Source of the DNA: Metabacillus crassostreae
Lineage (GTDB): Bacteria > Bacillota > Bacilli > Bacillales > Bacillaceae
DNA length: 64,000 bases
Reading direction: 5' to 3'
NCBI RefSeq assembly: GCF_016908395.1
Contig: NZ_JAFBDU010000002.1
Coordinates: forward strand, 682,001 to 746,000
Below, one piece after another: positions 59,188 through 64,000 of the stretch. The position numbers and the translations under genes are program-made. The notes under the pieces are model-generated. The model worked only from the letters and a program-made list of their open reading frames with translations. It did no database searches and was not told the DNA's origin. Within the stretch, counting starts at the first letter, position 1. Each line of letters begins with the position of its first letter.

Positions 59188-60933
59188 TTACTTGCTTAAA
59201 GCTGCAATTAGTTCATTTACTTTATCCATTACACCAGCTTCTAATGCTGCTAATTGTTCTTCACTTTGCTGTAACGTATCGCTGTTAACTCCAAAGTAGA
59301 ATTTTGCTTTAGGTTCTGTACCAGATGGACGTACACAGAACCATGAATGATCTTCAAGAATATATTTTAAAACATTTGATCCTGGTAAATCGATTGTTTC
59401 TTTCGTTCCAGCAACAATATCTTGACGTTCACTAGTGTGATAATCTTCAATGGCTACGATTTTTTTACCGGCTATATCTGTCGGCGGATTACTTCTAAAA
59501 GATTGAAGAATGCTTTGTATCTGTTCTGCACCTTCTTTTCCTTTTAAAGTTAAAGATTGTAAGCCTTCTTTGTAATAGCCATATTCTTTAAAAATTTCTA
59601 GCAAGCCCTGATACAAAGTAAGTCCCTTACTTTTATAATAAGCTGCAACCTCAACTGATAATAAAGCTGCTTGTACAGCATCCTTATCACGAGCAAAATC
59701 ACCAATCAAGTAACCATAGCTTTCTTCATAACCAAATTGGAATTCGTATTGACCAGTTCTTTCGTACTCATTGATTTTTTCTCCAATGAACTTAAATCCT
59801 GTTAAAGTATCGATCGTATCTAGGTCAAATGAGCTTGCAATATCTCTACCAATTTCCGATGTAACAATTGTTTTGAGTACTACACCATTATTAGGTAGTG
59901 TTCCTTTTGCTTTCTTCTCAGAAAGAATGTAATGAAGAAGTAATGCACCTGTTTGATTACCTGTTAACACTACATATTCTCCATCATTATTCTTCACAGC
60001 CACACCAAGACGATCTGCATCAGGATCTGTTCCAATTAGCACATCGGCATCGATTTCTTTGCCATCGCGTATCGCTAAAGTAAAGGCATCATGCTCCTCA
60101 GGGTTAGGTGATTTGACTGTAGAAAAATTTGGATCTGGAAGCTCCTGTTCTTTAACAACTGTTATATTTTTATAACCAAGTGCATCTAAGCCTAAACGTA
60201 CAGGCTTGTTAGCTGTTCCATGTAAAGGTGTGAAAACAACCTTAATGTCTACCTCATTTGATAGATTAGGGTTCACTGAAATTGTTTTTAGCTTTTCAGT
60301 ATATGCCTTGTCAATTTCTTCACCAATGATTTTAATTAAACCTTTTTCTTTTAATGAAGCTTCGTCTTCAACTTCTATTAGCAGCTCGTCTTCAACCTTG
60401 CCTACGTATGAAATAACAGTATCAGCTGCTGCAGGAGGCAATTGCCCTCCATCTTCTCCATATACTTTATAACCGTTATATTCCGGTGGATTATGACTTG
60501 CTGTTATGACAATCCCTGAAAAACCATTTAAGTGACGGACAGCAAATGAAAGCTCTGGTGTTGGACGAAGCTCTTCAAATACATATGTCTGAATTCCATG
60601 GGAAGCAATTGTTTTTGCTGCTTCCATCGCAAATTCCGGTGATTTATGACGTGAATCATAAGCAATAACAACTCCACGTTTTTTCGCTTCTTCACCGAAA
60701 GAATCTATGTATGAAGCCAATCCTTCTGAAGCTTTACGAACAGTGTATGTATTCATTCGGTTTGTACCTGGTCCTATTTCTCCACGCATACCACCTGTAC
60801 CGAATTCTAATTCTTTATAAAAGCAATCTTCGAGTAATTTTTCATTACCTTCCATTTCATCTAGCAAACCTTTTAATTCTTGATCTAATTCCTTTTCATT
60901 AATCCAACGTTGATAGCTTTTTTTCCAGCTCAT
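59188..60933 (-). CDS. pgcA: Alpha-phosphoglucomutase (phosphohexomutase)
   Basis: A 581-residue enzyme interconverting glucose 6- and 1-phosphate for UDP-glucose, teichoic acid and glycolipid synthesis. Visible: the phospho-serine loop [13 protein letters not shown], the metal loop DPDADRLG, the sugar loop GYEESYGYL and the phosphate loop [17 protein letters not shown] 60933 follows GGAGGTAAAT; an earlier ATG at 60963 is rejected. Neighbouring yhcY and yhcX agree with B. subtilis pgcA (yhxB). Confidence 0.95.
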   Translation of the reverse strand: MSWKKSYQRWINEKELDQELKGLLDEMEGNEKLLEDCFYKELEFGTGGMRGEIGPGTNRMNTYTVRKASEGLASYIDSFGEEAKKRGVVIAYDSRHKSPEFAMEAAKTIASHGIQTYVFEELRPTPELSFAVRHLNGFSGIVITASHNPPEYNGYKVYGEDGGQLPPAAADTVISYVGKVEDELLIEVEDEASLKEKGLIKIIGEEIDKAYTEKLKTISVNPNLSNEVDIKVVFTPLHGTANKPVRLGLDALGYKNITVVKEQELPDPNFSTVKSPNPEEHDAFTLAIRDGKEIDADVLIGTDPDADRLGVAVKNNDGEYVVLTGNQTGALLLHYILSEKKAKGTLPNNGVVLKTIVTSEIGRDIASSFDLDTIDTLTGFKFIGEKINEYERTGQYEFQFGYEESYGYLIGDFARDKDAVQAALLSVEVAAYYKSKGLTLYQGLLEIFKEYGYYKEGLQSLTLKGKEGAEQIQSILQSFRSNPPTDIAGKKIVAIEDYHTSERQDIVAGTKETIDLPGSNVLKYILEDHSWFCVRPSGTEPKAKFYFGVNSDTLQQSEEQLAALEAGVMDKVNELIAALSK

Positions 60934-61234
60934 ATTTACCTCCAAGGAGTGATTTTTCAGCAAATTTCTATAATAAATACCACCCTTATTTTAGCATATA
61001 TTAGGTTCTACCACAGTAATGATTTTCTACAAAATAAGCTAAGGCTGATGCAAGGTAATACATAATTCTCATGCAATGTTATTTTACAACAATATTTATT
61101 AAACATACTCATATGATGTATTGAATTGATAGTAAAGGACTATTTTTTTAATATATTTCATGATTCGACTTTGGATGTGAAGGTGTTATGACTTTTTTTA
61201 AAAAAGCTCTGTTAATTTTGTTGTTAATTTTCCG

Positions 61235-61372
61235 TTACAGGCATTCGCTTTCCCGGGAAAAAAGTACCTTTTTTCCTAGGTCCGGGAGCCTCCTCGTAAG
61301 CTGCGCGCCTGCGGGGTCTCCCTTTGACACGCTTCTCTAAGCAGGAGTCTCATGCCTTTCACTTCAATCACA
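61235..61372. repeat. Bacillaceae-type GC-rich dispersed repeat, copy 2
   Basis: TTACAGGCATTCGCTTTCCC, hairpin arms GGGAAAAAAG/CTTTTTTCC, then GCCTGCGGGGTCTCCC, AGCAGGAGTCTCATGCC and TCACTTCAATCAC. Matches the order of blocks at 33285-33510. It lies in the 520-bp gap between pgcA and yhcX, where no gene is seen. Confidence 0.75.
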
Positions 61373-61418
61373 AAGTACAAAAAATTAACATTAAGCTTTA
61401 ACATAGCCATAAAAACAA

Positions 61419-61450
61419 AAAAGCTGACTCTTAACTCCAAGTCAGCTTTT
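61419..61450. terminator. Terminator of yhcX
   Basis: AAAAGCTGACT pairs perfectly with AGTCAGCTTTT; the left A-run gives T's for the minus-strand yhcX transcript. Confidence 0.8.
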
Positions 61451-61456
61451 GATCTA

Positions 61457-63001
61457 TTACTGTTCCTTTTTATATCTAATAGAGTAGATATCTCTTCTAC
61501 GATCCTTCAATTGATTCACTGTACCAGATTGACGTTGACGTCTTAGTATTTCTAAATCAACATCTCCAATAATCACCATTTCAATGTTAGGATTACACTC
61601 TCCTACGATTCCATCTCTTGCAAACTCAAAATCAGATGGAGCAAAGATAGCAGATTGAGCATATTGAATATCCATATTTTCTGTTTGCGGTAAATTACCA
61701 ACTGTTCCAGCTATAACTGTATAAATTTGATTTTCAACTGCACGGGCTTGAGCACAGTAACGAACACGTAAGTAGCCTTGACGATCTTCTGTACAAAATG
61801 GTGTAAAGATAATTTTAGCACCTTTGTCTGTAGCTATACGTGCAAGCTCAGGAAATTCAATATCATAACAAATTTGGATGGCTATCTTTCCACAATCTGT
61901 ATTAAATACCTTTACTTGATCACCACGGCTAATTCCCCACCATTTTCTTTCATTTGGTGTGATATGAAGCTTATATTGCTTTTCAATTGTTCCATCTCTT
62001 CGGAATAAGTAAGCAATATTATAAATTTGCCCCTCTTCCTCAACAACATGTGATCCACCAATAATGTTAACATTGTAACGTACTGCTAGCTCTGTAAATA
62101 ATTCGATATAATCCTCAGTGAACTCTGTTAAGCGCTGAATAGCTTTACTTGGGACCTTTTCATCGAGAAATGACATAAGCTGAGTTGTGAAAATTTCGGG
62201 AAATACAGCAAAGTCAGAGCCCGCATCAGAAGCAACATCAGTATAGTACTCCACCTGTTTAGCGAATTCTTCAAACGAAGAAATCTGCTTCATCATATAC
62301 TGAACAACACAAATACGAACAGGGTAAGATGTTTTGTAAAAACGTTTTGTATTAGGTTGGTAATCTACATTATTCCATTCCATAAGTGTTGCATATTGAT
62401 ATGATGCCATATCATCAGATAAATAATTTGGGTTAATTCTCATTAAAGTGAACTCATTAAGTAGCTGGAAGGAAAGAACCGGATCATATACTTTATGTAA
62501 TGAAACCTGTTGTACATATTCTCTAGGAGATAATTCATCTGCATATTTATAATAGTTAGGAATACGACCTCCAATGATAATACTTTTCAAATTCATTCTT
62601 CTAGCAAAATCTTTCCTCGCTTCATATAAACGGTGGCCAATTTTCATTCGACGATAATTTGGATGTACCATAACCTCAATACCGTACATATTATAACCAT
62701 CTGGATCATGGTTAGTGATGTAACCATTGTCGGTAATATCATCCCAAGTATGACGATCATCATATTCATCGAAATTAACTAAAAGACTAGAACATGAACC
62801 AATAATCTTTCCTTCAAACTCTGCACAAAATTGCCCTTCTGGAAAATGCTCTAAGTGACTTTCCAAGTGGTCACGCTTCCACGGTGTCATTCCCGGAAAG
62901 CATTTTAATTGTAGCTTCAAAATCTCGTCAATATCTTTTTCTTGGATATTACGGATAATCATTTTCTTCTCAAATTTCGATAAGTCCAGTTTTTCAGACA
63001 T
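61457..63001 (-). CDS. yhcX: YhcX: GNAT acetyltransferase fused to carbon-nitrogen hydrolase
   Basis: A 514-residue fusion, as in B. subtilis YhcX (513). Residues about 12-190 are a GNAT domain, with VMVHPNYRRMKIGHRLYEA as the acetyl-CoA loop. Residues about 225-500 are a nitrilase-type domain with catalytic Glu (FAVFPEIFTT), Lys (YKLHITPNERKWW) and Cys (IAIQICYDIEFPE). Substrates are unknown. AGGAGTTAGTAAAA precedes the ATG. It lies after yhcW with a MITE-like repeat between. Confidence 0.93.
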   Translation of the reverse strand: MSEKLDLSKFEKKMIIRNIQEKDIDEILKLQLKCFPGMTPWKRDHLESHLEHFPEGQFCAEFEGKIIGSCSSLLVNFDEYDDRHTWDDITDNGYITNHDPDGYNMYGIEVMVHPNYRRMKIGHRLYEARKDFARRMNLKSIIIGGRIPNYYKYADELSPREYVQQVSLHKVYDPVLSFQLLNEFTLMRINPNYLSDDMASYQYATLMEWNNVDYQPNTKRFYKTSYPVRICVVQYMMKQISSFEEFAKQVEYYTDVASDAGSDFAVFPEIFTTQLMSFLDEKVPSKAIQRLTEFTEDYIELFTELAVRYNVNIIGGSHVVEEEGQIYNIAYLFRRDGTIEKQYKLHITPNERKWWGISRGDQVKVFNTDCGKIAIQICYDIEFPELARIATDKGAKIIFTPFCTEDRQGYLRVRYCAQARAVENQIYTVIAGTVGNLPQTENMDIQYAQSAIFAPSDFEFARDGIVGECNPNIEMVIIGDVDLEILRRQRQSGTVNQLKDRRRDIYSIRYKKEQ

Positions 63002-63032
63002 TTTTACTAACTCCTTTAATCTAGATAGTTAA

Positions 63033-63172
63033 AGCTTCTTTTCTGAAAGATGTTGTCAAATCATTTAATTAGTTCTCTTGAGCAGTTTTTTCACTAAAAG
63101 ATAACCTTTTAGTGAATAAGTGACTATAGATATATAGCACCTTATTTCAAGGTAGTTTATGCAAAGACAGCT
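63033..63172 (+). repeat. MITE-like dispersed repeat, degraded copy 4
   Basis: Begins AGCTTCTTTTCTGAAAGATG and ends GCAAAGACAGCT; the inner part has lost most identity and about 25 bp. It lies between yhcW and yhcX. Confidence 0.5.
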
Positions 63173-63200
63173 ATTAGTTAAAAAGGTATAATACCCTTTA

Positions 63201-63857
63201 TTATTTATTTAAAACCATAACTAACTCCTTTAAATCCATATGAGCCATTGTTTCTAGTCGGTGCTCAACTTCACAAAAATCTAAATTCTTAGTTACTGAG
63301 TTAGGTACAATCACACATTTCATTCCTGCTCGTTTTGCCGCCAATGCCCCATTTGCTGAATCTTCGAATGCAATACATTCCTCAGGCTCAACATTCAAGC
63401 ATTTTGCTGCTTCTACATAAAGTGCAGGATCCGGTTTTACTTGCTCCACATGATCTGAAGTACGAATGCATTCAAACTCATCTAACAAATTTAATCGTTT
63501 TAAATGTGTGGAAACCCATTTATAGCTAGAGCTGGATGCCAAACCTACTTTTAATCCTAGCTCTTTAGCCGTCATAATATAATCTATTACTCCCGGTCTT
63601 GCTTCTTCAAGATGAATTCGTTTTGTAAACCTTTCTTCTAGTTGTTTCTTAATACTGCTATGGTCAATTACTTTATTTGCTTGTTCTTCTAAATATGTAT
63701 AAGGACTAAAATCAGACTTTGTTCCAATTACTTTTCCCCAAACACTTAATGGCAACTCACAATCATGCTCTTTAAAAATTTCTGATAACACTTCATATTC
63801 ATGTGTTTCGGTATCTAAAATTAACCCATCAAAATCAAAGATAATAGCCTTGATCAT
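63201..63857 (-). CDS. yhcW: YhcW: HAD-family phosphatase (beta-phosphoglucomutase-like)
   Basis: A 218-residue protein. Motif I FDFDGLILDTETHEY, motif II ASSSSYKWV, motif III with K in VEQVKPDPALY, motif IV AFEDSANGALAAKRAGMKC. The cap is helical (subfamily IA, PGMB/GPP-like). The length and neighbour yhcX agree with B. subtilis YhcW. It dephosphorylates small phosphoesters; the substrate is unknown. AGGAGATGGTATACA precedes the ATG. Confidence 0.9.
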   Translation of the reverse strand: MIKAIIFDFDGLILDTETHEYEVLSEIFKEHDCELPLSVWGKVIGTKSDFSPYTYLEEQANKVIDHSSIKKQLEERFTKRIHLEEARPGVIDYIMTAKELGLKVGLASSSSYKWVSTHLKRLNLLDEFECIRTSDHVEQVKPDPALYVEAAKCLNVEPEECIAFEDSANGALAAKRAGMKCVIVPNSVTKNLDFCEVEHRLETMAHMDLKELVMVLNK

Positions 63858-63932
63858 TGTATACCATCTCCTCTTCCTACATTATACAAAACACGATCTT
63901 CTTTTTCACGTTTCCACCTTTGAAATCAAAAA

Positions 63933-63957
63933 GAGGTATGACATAATGTCACACCTC
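63933..63957 (-). terminator. Terminator of a minus-strand gene beyond the right edge
   Basis: GAGGTATGACAT pairs with ATGTCACACCTC (one mismatch), and TTTTTG follows on the minus strand. No gene in the window ends here, so it should belong to a gene to the right. Confidence 0.6.
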
Positions 63958-63965
63958 AAATGAGA

Positions 63966-64000
63966 TATTTGCTCTTTGTTATCGTTTATTTGCTGTTTCT
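63966..64000. repeat. 21-bp phased TTTGCT repeat, second locus (cut by the edge)
   Basis: ATATTTGCTCTTT and TTATTTGCTGTTT with TTTGCT at 63968 and 63989, a 21-bp step as at 38884-38976. It continues beyond the window. Confidence 0.55.

Noticed and set aside
60934-61456. Missing glp-like genes or a hidden gene between pgcA and yhcX
   Set aside because: All frames are short and no ribosome site with a protein-like product was seen; the stretch is explained by a dispersed repeat and terminators.

Overview
The window is chromosomal DNA of a low-GC, spore-forming member of the Bacillaceae (Bacillus sensu lato, perhaps Metabacillus-like). The grounds are: AGGAGG-type ribosome binding sites, TTG and GTG starts, sporulation genes (spoVR, a YjcZ-like protein, an Sda-like checkpoint protein, a KatX-like catalase), intrinsic terminators after most units, and gene order matching Bacillus subtilis on the right. 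From about 51.9 to 63.9 kb the order nsrR - yhdC - yhdB - azr(yhdA) - yhcZ - yhcY - pgcA - yhcX - yhcW follows B. subtilis, without the glpPFKD genes that I recall between yhcX and pgcA there. No rRNA, tRNA, complete insertion sequence, prophage or CRISPR array was seen.

Layout. 0-5 kb: the tail of a cut-off gene, an NAD(P)-binding protein, a 52-bp tandem repeat, a YbjQ-like gene, an HPr-like protein without the phosphorylatable histidine, a universal stress protein and the haem aerotaxis sensor HemAT. 5-12 kb: an NhaC-type antiporter, then class I ribonucleotide reductase genes behind a cobalamin riboswitch, an Sda-like gene and a second universal stress protein. 12-17.4 kb: a HAD phosphatase, an 82-bp tandem repeat array, an MFS exporter, DedA and YitT membrane proteins. 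17.7-19.1 kb: a stand-alone cobalamin-binding protein with the residues that mark CarH-type B12 photoreceptors, followed by a PAS-like/STAS protein split by a frameshift. 20.5-24.4 kb: ECF sigma factor, anti-sigma factor, an LPXTG-like surface protein and its class F sortase; the sigma gene and the surface-protein gene share one promoter-like motif. 24.4-33 kb: catalase, oxidoreductase, HAD phosphatase, diguanylate cyclase, a PCYCGC lipoprotein, WrbA, MarR and azoreductase.

33.6-38.6 kb is a redox-defence block (FMN reductase, thioredoxin-reductase-like flavoprotein, SodA, SufR-like regulator, nitroreductase, pirin). Two palindrome families recur here: TAGTTG-N6-CAACTA near azoR and pirin, and TATACY-N4-RGTATA between sodA and its divergent regulator. 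39-46.2 kb is an arsenic cluster (arsR-arsB-arsC-arsD-arsA plus a tyrosine-phosphatase-fold protein, a HesB/IscA-like protein, an XRE regulator and a flavoprotein with a Cys-rich tail), with matching ArsR-like boxes at two promoters. 46.5-50.3 kb: a SigZ-like sigma factor with a Cys-rich tail, a ClC channel, an amino-acid permease and a YjcZ-like peptide. The rest is the B. subtilis-like block with spoVR, hmp/nsrR and the YhcYZ two-component system.

The most interesting candidate system is the B12-photoreceptor-like protein paired with a STAS protein (17710-19113). Other non-coding structures worth study are a MITE-like repeat in four copies, two long tandem arrays and a 21-bp helically phased TTTGCT repeat at two loci.
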